Assembly (NCBI GenBank): GCA_032871835.1
Contig: CM065297.1
Span: forward strand, 65,335,253-65,399,252
DNA length: 64,000 nucleotides
Direction: 5' to 3'
Origin: Dipteronia dyeriana
Taxonomy: Eukaryota; Streptophyta; Magnoliopsida; Sapindales; Sapindaceae
Shown here: positions 11,511-23,559 of the stretch, piece by piece
Layout: each line of letters opens with the position of its first letter
How positions within the stretch are numbered: the first letter of the stretch is position 1
The notes under the pieces: generated by a model
Seen by the model: only the letters and a program-made list of their open reading frames with translations
What the model was told of the DNA's origin: nothing
Databases searched by the model: none
Made by a program: the position numbers and the translations under genes

Positions 11511-14500
11511 AGATAGGTGGATCGGGACCATGGTAGCTCACTAGGGCGATGAAGAGCCTAGTACAAATGAAGTGGAGCTACTGGTATGGTACTGGTCTGG
11601 AGGCATGCTTGGGATCCTAGAAGTGTCCAGCAACTTAAATAAGACTCTAGACCACTCCGAAATTAGTAAGAACCATGGTGACTTACTTGGGCGCTGGATG
11701 GCCCAATACAAATAGAGTTGAAGCCATTTTCCTTGTACCAATCAAGAAACATGATTGGGATCTAAGGAGACCCCAACATTAATGAGAAGGCTCTAGACCT
11801 CTCTTGAATGAATCGGGAGCTCAGTGGCTCACTTGGGGTATGACATACTTGGTATGAGAAGTGAGGAGCCGTAGAGCCTTGCAACTAAGATGTTAAACTA
11901 AAGGTTTGATTAGGCATGTAGGAGGCCTTACCAAAATGTAGAAAGCCTTTGGGCTCTCCTCGATTAGATCTAGCTTATGAGGCTTGATATGTCAACGAAT
12001 TGCCTGGTCCATACGAGCGAAGCCACCTGTCTTGTAGCGGTGCTACTGCTCCAAAAGCTTGCTTAGGCATGTAGGAGGCCTTACCAAAATGTGAGAAACT
12101 TCTGGTACTCCTCAATCAGATCGGGCTTTGGTGGATTGCTAGGGCGATGAAAGGCCCGGTACATACGGAGCGAAGCCACCAGTCTTGTTGTGGTGCTATG
12201 CTCCAGAAGCTAGCTTGGGCACGTAGAGGCCTTACCAAGGGTGATGAATGAACCGATAAAGATAGAGTGAAGCCACTGGTCTGGTACTGGTCCTATTCCA
12301 AAAGCATGTTTGGGATCTCAAAAGTCGCCAATAATTGAATTGAGGCTCTAGACCATGCTGGAAAGAAACAGAAGCTCAGTGGCTCACTTGGGCGTTGACC
12401 GACCCGGTATAAGAAGTGATGAGCTACTAGGTCTTGCAGCGGGGCTGCTACACCAGAGGCTTGCATAGGCATGAAAGAGGCATTATCAATTTGTGGGAAA
12501 CCTCTGGGCACTCCTCGATCAGATCATGCTTTAGTGGCTTGCTAGGCCGATAAATGGCCCGATACATATAGAGCAAAGCTACCGGTCTTGTACTAGTCCA
12601 AAGGCATGCTTAGGATCTCAGAAGTCCCCAGTAATTGAAATAAGGCTCTAGACCATGCTAGAACGAAACAGAAGCTCAGTGGCTCACTTGGGCATTGACC
12701 GACCAGGTATAACAAGTGAGGAGCCACTGGGCCTTGTAGTGGGGCTGCTACACAAAAGGCTTGCTTAGGCATGTAGGAGGCGTTACCAAATTGTAGGAAA
12801 CCTTTGGGCTCTATTCAATCAGATCAGGCTTCGGTAGCTTGCTAGGGTGAGTAATAGCCAGGTACATATAGAGCTAAACCACTGGTCTGGTACTGGTCCA
12901 GAGGCTTGGGATCTCAGAAGTAACCAGCATCTAAAATAAGTCTTAGGACCATGTTGGAACGAAACAGGAGCTAAGTGGCTTACTCGGGAGTTGACCGGCC
13001 CGGTATAAGAAGTGTGGAACCACTAGGACTTGCAGCGGGGCTGCCACTCCGGAGGCTTACTTAGAAATGTAAGAGGCTCAACCAAAATGTGTGAAGCCTC
13101 TAGGCTCTCCTTGATCAAATCGGGCTTCAGTGGCTTGCTCAGGTGATGAAAGGCTCGGTATATATGAAGCGAAGCCACCAGTCTGGTACTAGTCTAGAGG
13201 CATGCTTGGGATCTCAGAAGTACCCAGCATCTAAAATGAGGCTTTGGACCATACTGGAACGAAACATGAGCTTAGTGGCTCAATTGGGCATTGACCTATT
13301 CAGTATAAGAAGTAAAGATCCACTAGGCCTTGCAGCGGGGTTGTTACTCCAGAGGCTTGCTTAGGCATGTAGAAAGCACTACCAAAATATTGGAAACCTC
13401 TAGGCTCTCCTCTATCAGATCGGGTTTTGGTGGCCTGTTAGAGCAATAAATGTCCTGGCACATACAGAATGTAGCCACCGGTCTGGTACAGGTCTAGAGG
13501 CATGTTTGGGATCTCAGAAGTACCCATTATCTAAAATGAGGCTTCATACGCTGGAACGAAATAGGAGCTCAGTGGTTCACTTGCGCATTGACCAGCCCGG
13601 TATAAGAAGTGAGGAGCCATTGGGCCTTACAGCGGGGCTTCTACTCCAGAGGCTTGCTTCGACATGTAGGAGGACCTACCAAAATATGGGAAGCCTCTGG
13701 GTTTTCCTTGATCAGAACGGGCTTCGGTGGCTTGCTAGAGTTATTAATGGTCGTTGAATATAAAGCAAAGCCACTGGTCTTATAGAGCGAACCATCGGTT
13801 TGGTACTGATCAAAAAACATGTTTGGGATCTCAAAAGTCCCCAACAATTGAAATCAGGCTCTGGATCATGCTGGAACGAAAAAGGAGCTCAGTGGCTCAC
13901 TTAGGCATTTACTAGTTCGATTTGAGAGGTGAGAAGCCATTTGGCCTTGCAACGGGGCTGTTATGTTAGTGGCTTACTTAGGCATGTAGGAGGCCCTACC
14001 AAAATATAGGAAGATGTTGGGCTCTATTCAGTAAGATCGGGCTTCAGTGGCTTACTTGGGCATTGAATTGCCCAGTATATACAAAGCAAAGCCATCAGTT
14101 TTGTAGTAGAGCTACGGCTCCAGAAGCTTGCTTAGGTATTTAGGAGGCCTTACCAAGTGTGGGAAGCTTCTGGGAACTCCTCGATTAGATAAGGCTTTGG
14201 TGGCTTGCTAGAGCGATGATTGGCCTGGTACATATGATGGGAAGCCATCGGTCTTGTAGCAGTGTTACTGCTCCAGAAGCATGCTCAAACATTTTGAAGG
14301 AATTACCAAGTATGGGAAGCTTCTGGGAACACCTCGATGAGTGACTCGGTACATATGGAGCGAAGCCACCTGTCTGGTACTAGTCCAGAAGCTTGCTTTG
14401 GATCTTAGAATTCTATAACAATTGAAATGAGGTTGACCAGCCCTGTATAAGAAGTGATGAGCCACTAGGCTTTACAGCAAGGCTGCTACTGTAGAGGCTT

Positions 14501-16511
14501 GCTTAGTCATGTAGCAGGCCTTACCAAATTGTGGGAAACCTCTGGGCTCTCCTCGATAAGATCGGGATTCGATGGCTTGCTATGGCGATGAACGGCCCGG
14601 TACATATGGAGCAAACCCACCGGTCTGGTATTGGTCAAGAGGCATGCTTAGAATCTCAAAGGTCCCTATTAATTAAAATGAGGCTTTGGACCAACGTTGG
14701 AACGAAACAGAAGCTTAGTGGCTCACTTAGGCTTTCACCGGCCAGTTATAAGAAGTGAGGAGCCATTTGGCCATGCAGCAGAGCTGCTACTCTATAGTCT
14801 TGCTTAGGCATACAAGAGGCCATACCAAATTATGGGAATCCTTTCGGCTCTCCTCAATCAGATTAGGCTTAGGTAGCTTGCTAGGGCGATGAATGACCCT
14901 GTACATATGGAGCGAAGCCACCTTTCTAGTACCGGTGTAGAGGCATGCTTGGGATCTCAGAAGTCCCCGGTAATTGAAATGAGGCTTGGGACTATAATGG
15001 AATAAAACAGGAACACAGTGGCTCACTTAGGCATTGACCGACCCGGTATAAGAAGTGTGGAGCCATTGGGCCTTGCAGTGGGGCTACTACACTAGAGGCT
15101 CGCTTAGGCATGTATGAGGCGCTACCAAAATATGGGAAGCCTCTGGTCTCTCCTCTATCAGATAGGGCTTCAGTGGCTTGCAAAAGCATCTAATGGTCGG
15201 TGAATATATGGGGAAGCCACCGGTTTTGTAACGCTGCTACTGCTCTAGAAGCTTGCTTAGGAACATTGGTGGCCTTACCAAGATGAGGGAAGCTTCTGGG
15301 AACTCCTCGATCAGATCAGGCTTTCATGGCTTGCTAAGGCATTGAATGGCCCTGTTCATATAGAATGAAGCCATCGGTCTGGTACTGGTCCAGAAGCATG
15401 ATTGGGATCTCAGAAGTCCCTAGCAATTGTAATGAGGATCTAGACCATGTTGGAACGAAACAGGAGCTTAGTTGCTCACCTGGCCATTGACCAACCCTGT
15501 ATAAGAAGTGAGGAGCCGCTAGGCTTTGTAGCAGGGCTACTACACCAAAGGTTGGCTTAGGCATGTAGGAGGCCTTACCAAATATTGGGAAACCTTTAGG
15601 CTCTCCTTGATTAGATCGGGCTTCGGTAGCTTGCTAGGGCAATGAATGGCTTGACACAAATGGAGTAAAGCCACCGGTCGGGTACTGGTCTAGAGCCATG
15701 CTTGGGATCTCAGTAGTCCCCAGAAATTCAAATGTGGCTTTGGACCATAATTGAAAGAAATAGAAGCTTAGTGGCTCACTTTGGCGTTGATCGACCTGGT
15801 ATAAGAAGTTAAGAGCCATTAGGACTTGCTGCGGGGCTGCTACTCTAGAGGCTTGCTTAGGCATGCTGGAGGCCTTACCAAAATGTGGAAGCATCTGTAC
15901 TCTCCTCAATCAGATCGGGCTTCGGTGGCTGGCTAGGGCCTTTAATGGCCCGTTGCATATGAAGCAAAGCCACCAGTCTTGTAGCGGTGCTACTGCTCTA
16001 GAAGCTTGCCTAGGAACGTAAGAGGCCTTACCAAAGTGTGGGAAGCTTTTGGGAAATCCTCGATTAGATCGGGCTTATGTGGCTTGCTAGGGTGATCAAT
16101 AACCCGGTACATATAGAGCGAAGCCATCGGTCTGGTACTGGTCCAGACGTATGCTTGGGATCTCAGAAGTCCCCAACAATTAAAATAAGGCTCTGGACCA
16201 TGTTGGAACGAAACAGGAGCTTAGTGGCTCATTTGGGCATTGACCGCCATGGTATAAGAAGTGAGGAGCCACTGGGCGTTGCAGCGGGGCTACTACTCTA
16301 AAGGCTTGCTCAGCCATGCATGAGGGCTTACAAAAATGTAGGAAGCCTCTGGTCTATCCTCGATCAGATCGGGCTTCGGTGGCTTGCTAGAGCGATTAAT
16401 CACCGGCAAATTTAAGGTAAAACCACCGGTTTTGTAGCGCTGCTACTGCTCTAGAATACTGGTTAGGAACATAGGTGGCCATACAAAGATGTAGGAAGCT
16501 TCTGGAAACTC
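11511..16511. repeat. Satellite-like higher-order tandem array (main block, in T1)
   Basis: About 5 kb of the same 150-bp monomer family as 1-1404. Here the order varies: between about 12460 and 13660 the phrase 'ggcttgcttaggcatg' returns every 296-299 bp (dimer), while elsewhere a third monomer with 'agcttgcttaggaacgtaag' is inserted, giving about 450 bp. Units also share 'gaacgaaacaggagctcagtggctcactt' (in two parts: gaacgaaacaggagc and tcagtggctcactt). The array is cut at 16511-16516 by G1 and resumes at 36771. Frames such as 13143-13364 and 16077-16301 are the same monomer read repeatedly; they are not in a common frame from unit to unit. Confidence 0.92.
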
Positions 16512-16516
16512 CTCGA
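16512..16516. other. G1 left target-site duplication
   Basis: CTCGA directly precedes the G1 LTR. The right copy at 36771-36775 is CTTGA, one transition different. Intact satellite monomers read 'ctcctcgatcagatcggg' or 'ccttgatcagat' here, so the two flanks rejoin one monomer. Confidence 0.8.
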
Positions 16517-16836
16517 TGTTAGGTTTTAGATTGTGTTGGCATTAATTCCGTATTAAAATGATGTTTACTTGTAATGATTTAGTTTTTTAGATTCATGATG
16601 ACTCATGCTTCAAAGAAGAAGGAACAACTTGTCAAAGCAAGTTCAAAGTCTTCAAAGAGAAATGATGCAATATGGTTCTATAAAGGTATACTAAGACCTT
16701 ATCTTTCTCTTACAAGGCTTAGGCACACACACACAATTCATACATTTGTGTCCCTGCATCGTTGCGCACCATTATAGGCACACACACACAATTCATCCAT
16801 TTGTGTCCCTGCATCGTTGTGCACCATGTATTTTCA
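16517..16836 (+). repeat. G1 5' LTR (320 bp)
   Basis: Runs from TGTTAGGTTTTAGATTGTG to CACCATGTATTTTCA. It contains two copies of a roughly 55-bp unit (aggcacacacacacaattca ... gttgtgcaccat), against three in the 3' LTR. Except for its last few bases it equals only the first about 365 bp of the G2 LTR. Confidence 0.88.
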
Positions 16837-16838
16837 AT

Positions 16839-16853
16839 TGGTATCAGAGGAGG
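16839..16853 (+). other. G1 primer-binding site (tRNA-iMet type)
   Basis: TGGTATCAGAGGAGG follows the LTR after two bases; it matches the TGGTATCAGAGC site complementary to initiator-methionine tRNA used by most copia elements. G2 has TGGTATCAAAGCAGG at the same place. Confidence 0.85.
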
Positions 16854-16940
16854 ACACTCGATTGTACTTAGTGAGAGTCCAGGTGATACATTCACGGTTT
16901 TTGCAAAGCTTTTGAAGTCATAGGTTTACAAGATGATGTA

Positions 16941-17170
16941 ATGGCGGAAAGAGCCTCAAATACTAGGCCACCGTTACTTCGAGGAACTAACTATGGGTAT
17001 TGGAAGTTGAGTATGAAAGCCTACATCCTCTCTATTGATGAAAGGGCTTGGATGGTAGTGGAAGAATGTTATAGTCCTCCTACCAAGGTTCAAGAGGATG
17101 GAACCATGATACTCAAGCCAAGGATTGAACGGACAACGAATGAGTTTGAGGTTGCTAAATGGCACCATCG
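16941..17170 (+). pseudogene. gag: G1 gag, N-terminal piece
   Basis: Encodes the start of a copia-type gag: PPLLRGTNYGYWKLSMKAY is the DUF4219-like N-terminal motif and is followed by DERAWMVVEECY. In G2 the frame begins 24 codons-bases earlier at an ATG (46873) that is ATA here, so ATG 16941 (MAERASNT) is the first usable start. The frame runs into solo LTR S2 at 17171 and continues at 19289. Gag would form the particle; this copy cannot give a full protein. Confidence 0.85.
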
Positions 17171-17174
17171 TATG

Positions 17175-19288
17175 GTTCAAAACGCAACGGAAGCGTGATA
17201 AAAACAAAATTAGGGTTTGCGTATATAAAAAAAATTCCCTTTTATGCAATGAGAACCTTAACCCTAGATTAATTGATGTATATAAAAGTCTCGTACCTTT
17301 TTCGTGTGACGATTGAACAAGCGCCGAATTGATTCCGCAAGATCTCCAATCCAATCAACGTGAATCACCTAGTAGTGTGGGCTCCCTTTCTTTAAATTAT
17401 ATTCTTGAGGATGGAGACAAAGCAAAAATATTTTATTTGTTAGTTACAAATATCCTCCAAGAGAAAAATCCAAGAACGTCCGGTCACTTGTGCATTATCA
17501 ATCAATTTGATTGAAACTCGCGTGAACCTTGATTCGATGTTGTACACAAAACCCTTTTGATGTAAAGGATATTAGTATACTATCGAAAACAAAAACGTTC
17601 CCCTTTTTTCTCTACTTGGCCGAATTCTCACACTATTGCTTAGAGATGATTGAATTTTCTCTATAGTAAAATCAAATTTTTCTCCCTCAAAATTCCTATG
17701 ATGGCCGAATTCGTAACTAAGAAATATAGAGCTTTGCCGAATTCACCTCCAAATCTCTTAGACATGACCGAAATTCTGTTACACATATATATAGGATCAT
17801 AAATCCTTTCCTACAAAGGATTCACTTGGTTGGCAAGAATCATTTTTCTTAGGTGGATTTATTTGGTAGTTAGAATCCTTATCTAAAAGAAATCTATCCT
17901 ATCACATATTGCATATGTGATAACCGAATTTCATGTCTTTGTTATAGATTAGGAGATTTCAATCTTTCATAAGAAGGATTACTTGATGGACAAGAATCCT
18001 ATCCTTAGGTAGATTAACTTAGTGGTTATGAATCCTTTTCATATAAGAATTCTACCACTAAGTAGTTTTCCTTGGTGACTAAGAATCCTTTTCCAAAAAG
18101 AATTCTTTCCTGCACCAAGACTCTCGATCCAACTCAATAGTGTGTTTGTAACCATATTAAAGACTTCCTAATTTGATTAGATAAATAATTATATTTATTT
18201 ATCTACTTATCAAATATAGTCTTTAACAATAACTATACTACCAACAATAATATAATTTTAGGAGACCATCTCCTATTAGGAAAAAGATATTGACTTTTAA
18301 TTAAATAATTAATTAATCAACGGATTAATTAATTTCCATTTAATTAAATAAAAAAATATATATATATATATAAAAGCTATTTACCATAGCCTTTGCCGCC
18401 CATACCTAAAATAAAAGGCCATATATTATTTTTCTTATTTTATTAAATCCATTGGACCTTAATAAAAAGTCCACAAGTGAACTAGACCTATTCTTACAAA
18501 AAGAAACAAGTTCACATGCATTAATACAATTCTATATGGACCCCTAAATTGGTCCGGTAGAATATATCTAGTGATCCATGCAAGTTCGTGTGAAAACTTA
18601 ACGTTAAGAATTAATATACAATACCTCAAAACATCCATATGATGGTATTCTACTCTCATTTAATAAATGGAGCCACGATGTCCATATCTATAAATGAAGT
18701 CCTCTATCGATTGACAAATGAATACCACCAGACTATCAAGGATATACTATGCTATATAATCGTACTCATTGATAGCTCAAATGATAACACTTGCAACCAT
18801 AAGTCCATCATTTATCTCAGGATTGAGATAGACTCTCCGATTGTCTTCAAATGAAAAGTTTTATCCATTGATGGTTCTAGATAGAGTATTTCATTTTGAT
18901 CCTATTCAATGCACCTAGTGCACTAGATTCTTTTGCCCAAAGACACCACACTTTGATGATTTTAGACTCATCATAACACATTTGATCCCACTCAAACGCT
19001 AGCAAAATAATCTACAACTTTGACAAGATAAAGGCATCCAACCTTCTATCTTAAGTTGTGAATATTATTGAAGACTAATTAAAGAATTGTGTCTACCTCA
19101 TACATATTTAGATGTATGAACAATTCTTTTTTCTCATAGTCTTTTGACCTTATGATTATTTACTTTTGACAATTATAATAATTAAACTATAAATGCTATA
19201 AGATTTGTTAAAATAGAAATCACTTTATTCGTATGAAAAGATTGTTAATTACAATATTACACTCTTGCTATCGAGCATAATCCTAACA
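17175..19288 (-). mobile_element. S2: solo LTR of copia family C inside G1 gag
   Basis: Matches the C1 LTRs from just after their first about 15 bp (GGTTCAAAACGCAACGG) to the end ATAATCCTAACA. The right flank is CTATG (19289-19293); the left flank ends TATG (17171-17174). This fits a CTATG target duplication whose left copy and the LTR tip were nibbled. In G2 the same gag site is uninterrupted ('catcgtgctatgaacgcc', near 47122). About 340 bp present in other C LTRs is missing at 18593. It contains a 71-aa plus-strand frame (18639-18854) also open in both C1 LTRs. No internal element sequence is present. Confidence 0.87.
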
Positions 19289-19817
19289 CTATGAATGCCA
19301 TCTTTGGAGGAGTTGATGGGCATCAATTCTCCTACTTTCAAAATCTTGAATCCGTAAAGGAAGCTTGGGATACTCTTTAAGTTACTAATGAAGGAACCTT
19401 AGCTGTGAAGAAATCGAGGCTTCAAATGTTGGCATCACAATTTGAAGGTTTAAGTATGGGTGAAGAAGAAAAGTTTGAAGACTTCCAATTCTGGCTTCTT
19501 AACATTGCTAACCAATGTCAAGCACTTGGAGTACCTATCTCAAAAGAGCGTTTATATTGGAAAATCCTTAGGCCTCTTCCTAAGAGATTTAAATCAAAGG
19601 TGATTGCCATTGACGAAAGCAAGGATGTGGATAGCATGAACATTGATAAGTTGCTTGGGTCTTTCCAAACTTATGAGATGTGCTTGAAGCCAAAGATTAA
19701 GAGTAAGGGAACCGCTCTCATTGCTATTGAGGAGGAGAGTGATGATGAAAATGAAGAGATGGCTCTTTTGGTTAGAAAGTTCAAGAAGTTTCTAAAGAAG
19801 AATGCCAAGCCTAGAGG
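19289..19817 (+). pseudogene. gag: G1 gag, central piece (UBN2-like)
   Basis: Continues the gag frame after S2: an early TAA at about 19378 (CAA in G2), then an open run from 19405. Recognisable parts are KKSRLQMLASQFEGLSMGEE, an amphipathic central region of the UBN2/retrotran-gag type, and an acidic tail with EEESDDENEEMALL. The true gag ends at 19817, where T2 begins with its CATGT flank; translation past that point into the T2 LTR (to 19917) is an artefact of the insertion. Confidence 0.87.
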
Positions 19818-19822
19818 CATGT
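19818..19822. other. T2 left target-site duplication
   Basis: CATGT, against CAAGT at 31918-31922. The uninterrupted sister site in G2 reads 'agaggcaagtcttctaagg' (about 47652-47670), which identifies CAAGT as the original target and CATGT as a mutated copy. Confidence 0.88.
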
Positions 19823-20934
19823 TGTTAATAGTGAAATTTGGTCAGGGGTCAAAGAAAAATTTTCCACCCATAATCAACAATCATAAAGCCTGGAAAGACC
19901 GTAAAGCCATCCCGTAGGAGCAGGGAAGGCCGGCTCGTCTTTAAAACTACCAGAAAATAAGCCAGGCGTGACCTAGGCGAGCCCACACGATAATACTGGA
20001 ACCCAGGCTTCTCCAGGCTATTTGTCGGAGAACCTTAGCTCTGAGGTCGAGCTCTACAACCGCCTTGTGAATGCCAGGGGAAGTCTTCAAGCTCAAGAGA
20101 CATTCGAAAGAAGTCCGTAAACCTCTCTAGAAGCCCGTTTTCCTTGCTGGACATAAATAAAGAATCACACCCAAATCGACACTACCCAGCTACCTCCTAG
20201 GAAGGTCTACAAGAGCACCGCAAGCCCCCAAGGGTCAGGGAAAATCCATCTTAAGCTTCTAAGAATAGAGCCAGAGCAGGGGTTTACCTCATTCTACGAG
20301 GCAACAGACACCTGGCAGGGTGACCTCCATGAAGATTCATGGCACGAGTGCAGACAGGATCATTTCCATGTAATATTTACATGCACGTCAAGAGTTTGAT
20401 TCAAATAAAAGAACAAACTTATCTCCGTCAACGATATCATCAAATCCTGTAACAATTCAAATTCAAATGACGAATCTAGTCTGATAAGGAGGGAACGGAT
20501 TCATGGGATCACAGGAAAGTTTTTGTGAATTAAAAACCTACTTGGACGATATAAATATGTGAAGCCAAGCATGGTAAAAAAATGATGAAAAACAGGGACA
20601 ACGATAGATGCAAAAATATAAAAACATATAAGATAGAAAGAAGAGGGGAATGCCTAAATTCTTGATTTAGAACATGGTCTCCTTCATCTCCACTATTCGA
20701 CACGCACAGAGTTGCTACCTTTTTACACCTTCGAGAGACTGTGAGCATACAAGAGAGCGATTTGTACTTTAAAGCAATATATCAATAATAAAGCTCCCAT
20801 TTACTGTTCAGCCTCTCGACTATCTCTTAACCAGGTCGGGAACCAACGGTACCGACCCCAGCCGCCACTTTCGTGGTAGTGGTCTCGAGGGTGTTAACAA
20901 AAATTTCTCATCTCGAGCAAATTTCCCGTCAACA
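19823..20934 (+). repeat. T2 5' LTR
   Basis: Begins TGTTAATAGTGAAATTTGG and ends CCCGTCAACA; the matching 3' LTR is 30835-31917. A TATA-like TATAAATA is at 20550 and an AATAAA at 20787. Minus-strand frames within it (20530-20748) are not conserved domains. Confidence 0.93.
20550..20557 (+). promoter_or_regulatory. Candidate TATA box of T2 5' LTR
   Basis: TATAAATA in the context 'ggacgatataaatatgtg', preserved in the 3' LTR at 31535-31542. An AATAAA lies about 235 bp downstream (20787-20792), a plausible U3-R-U5 layout. This is sequence-only evidence. Confidence 0.5.
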
Positions 20935-20939
20935 CTTTC

Positions 20940-20957
20940 TGGCACAGTCTATGGGAA
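20940..20957 (+). other. T2 primer-binding site
   Basis: TGGCACAGTCTATGGGAA, five bases after the LTR end, is close to the TGGCGCCGTCTGTGGGAA-type sequence common after Tat-lineage LTRs, and matches the T0 and T1 sites in position. Confidence 0.7.
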
Positions 20958-21012
20958 AACCTGTCACACCACCATCTTTTTACATTCAAAAAGTTAGTCA
21001 TTTCATAGTCAT

Positions 21013-22950
21013 CATGAGGCTCCGCTCCTCGCAAGGGCAGCAGGGCACGACGGGCAACCTTCTGCTACATCGACAAGAAATGTCCCGATGAAAGGGAGAA
21101 GATCTGGCTATAGATACCCACCCAGCGAGCCACTGTGTGGGCTTTGGATCCCTCTTTGGAAGCCAGGTCGAGCTTGACCAACAAGCGACGACCTTTGTAA
21201 AGAACGTCCGCCTTCAACTACTCGCTGAGGGTAGTCGCTATCCAACAAACGGGTCTCTGCAATCAGAGGGAGTCAAGCAGGCCTAAGGCTAGGAAACTCT
21301 CCTTTGATCCCCTGGGACCTGCCCCTCGGGAATCAACTTGTAACAGAAGGGGCTCCCGACCTCGATCCAGGATAGGCTGGGGCCTATGCCCTATGTTCCC
21401 AAAGCGCTGCCACTCTACCAACCAAGACATGTCAGATCCGCGGCAGATGTCCATCCCCGAGGATGGGAAGAGCTCCTCCACCCAACGACTACAATGAAGG
21501 AAGCCCGAGGTAAAGAAAAAGAAAGTAAGCAAAGCCCCCGAGCTGAAGAAGGAACTGGGTAGAGGTCGCCAGTTCATCAGAAGGATCAGATGGTGAAGAA
21601 TCCGAGATTGACTAAAGGAAATCCGAAAGCAAGCGACTAGAGGACCAGTTGGCAGAGCTTCAGAAATAGGTCCAATTGATGAAGAATGGGAAATACAAGG
21701 AGGACAAGAAAGATCCTCTAAGTGAAATGAACGTCCCCTTCACCAGAAGGGTCCGGGAGGCAGAGCTCCCACCTAAGTTCAAAATGCTTACTGATAGGTT
21801 CTCCGGGACTGAAGATCCTCTAAGCCACTTAAAGAGCTTCGTTCAACAGATGGAGGTCCAGAACATAACCAGGGCCGCTATGTGTTGAATGTTCCCCACT
21901 ACACTCATGGAATATGCTAAAACCTAGTTTAGATAGTTACCTGCTGGAATCGTGGATTCCTTCACCAAGTTATCAACCGATTTATGATCATAATTCCAGG
22001 GAGTTAAGCCCAAACTGAAGGACCGGATCCATCTACAATACGTGATCCAGGAGAGAGGGAAAACCCTCTGGGCTTATGTCAAGCATTTCCATAAGGAAGT
22101 CATCTAGATGGGGGTCTTCACTGAGAGAGAAACCCTCGCCAACTTCAGAAGAAACTTGTGGGTGGGAAAACTATTTCCGTCTTTTGCCAAGAAACCTTCG
22201 AAAACCTACCGGAAAGCCTATGATAGGGCTCTGGAATAGATTGAGGTCGACGAACAGCTCAAGGTCAAGATAGAGCATGACGACATGAGAGCCGTAAAGA
22301 GATAAAAGAAGGAAGTTCCCAAACCCGAGCAAGGTTAAAAAAGCCAGAACAAACCCCTAATAAATTAACATACTTCTTCCCTCTTCCTCAGCCTAGATCG
22401 GAAAGGTATCCAGCTAAACAGGATCCTTCTCAAGCTTTACAACCTCCTAGGACAGTAGCCCCACAGCTCACGATGATACGGGGTATGACCATTACACTTC
22501 CTTAAATGCATCCAGAGAAACAGTCTACCTCGCCATTCGGGACAAGGGTTTGTTACAGAAGCTCGCTACTATGAAAGCTCCGATCGACAAAAGAAATCGT
22601 CATAAATATTGTTACTTTTAAGAGGACGTAGAACACAACACTTCAGAATGCTACCACCTGCGGAACCAGATTGAGGCTTTGATAAGGAGAGGATGCTTGA
22701 TAGAGTTCTTACAACAAGTCAGGGAGAACAATCAGACTGGAAAGGAGGTGCAAGCCGAGATTCTAGAACATGCTGAGAGAAGAAAGGGAGAGCATGCGGA
22801 TCTGATGCAACAGATTCAGATAATACATACTATTAGCGGAGGTCCCACTCTGGCCGGCACCTCCAACAATTCTAGGAAAAACCATGCGAGGAAGGTCCCT
22901 TGTATAGACGAGGGGCAGGATATATTCAAGGTCGACCAGAGATAGACAAA
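21013..22950 (+). pseudogene. gag: T2 gag (decayed)
   Basis: Gypsy gag in pieces. At 21760-21890 it reads ELPPKFKMLTDRFSGTEDPL and then SHLKSFVQQMEVQNITRAAMC, the usual opening of the retrotransposon gag domain. Further readable blocks continue to about 22280, broken by TAG codons at 21927, 21936, 22108 and 22239, all of which fit W or Q codons changed by one transition. At 22594-22670 a knuckle-like KYCYF...HNTSECYHLRNQIEAL followed by an open run to 22945 is the typical Tat gag C-terminus. The start at 21013 is the first ATG in the leader and is uncertain. Confidence 0.8.
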
Positions 22951-22984
22951 CCCTTCCCAGCTGTCACAGATCATCTTCACTTGA

Positions 22985-23495
22985 AACAGATGTCTATAAC
23001 ACCGTGCAGCCACATGATGACCCCATGGTCATCACAGTACAAATCGCCAACTTCACGGTGCACCGCGTGCTCGTCGACACAGGTAGCAGCGTCGACGTTC
23101 TGTTCAAAGATACTTTGGAAAAACTAAACTTGAAACAATGGTACTACAACAGTTGTACTACTCCATTATATGGGTTCACTGGGGACTCCATCACACTCGT
23201 AGAATAAAAAATCCTACCAGTGATCATCGGATCCGCACCTCTCTAACAAAACATCATGACCAACTAAGTGATGGTGGATAACCTGTTGGCCTATAATGCG
23301 ATATTTGGGAGGCCATTTCTATCATCCTTGAAAAGGGTCCTCTCTATTTACCATAATGTCCTGAAGTTCCCGGTAGGAGACAAGGTGGGGAAAGTTTGGG
23401 GTGATCAGCAAGCAGCTAGGAAATGCTACGCAGTGTCAGCCAATCCAGCAGCTCTAGCTAAACAACTCGCCCAGGTGACGACTATCTAAGGTGGG
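22985..23495 (+). pseudogene. pol: T2 aspartic protease region
   Basis: The frame 23004-23207 contains HRVLVDTGSSVDVLF with the catalytic Asp of the DTG triad at residue 25, then a TAA at 23205. After two more stops it resumes at 23268 with NLLAYNAIFGRPFLSSLK, the second conserved block of Tat proteases (N-x-IFGRP). The enzyme would process the Gag-Pol polyprotein; this copy is interrupted. Confidence 0.87.
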
Positions 23496-23559
23496 ATAAC
23501 CCCAACACTAAACCTGGAAGATGCGGGCTCCACCGATTGTCCTGAAGAAGGCCTTATGG

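Noticed and set aside
16974..17354. 126-aa minus-strand frame
   Set aside because: It spans the junction between G1 gag (antisense) and S2, so it cannot be an ancestral gene.
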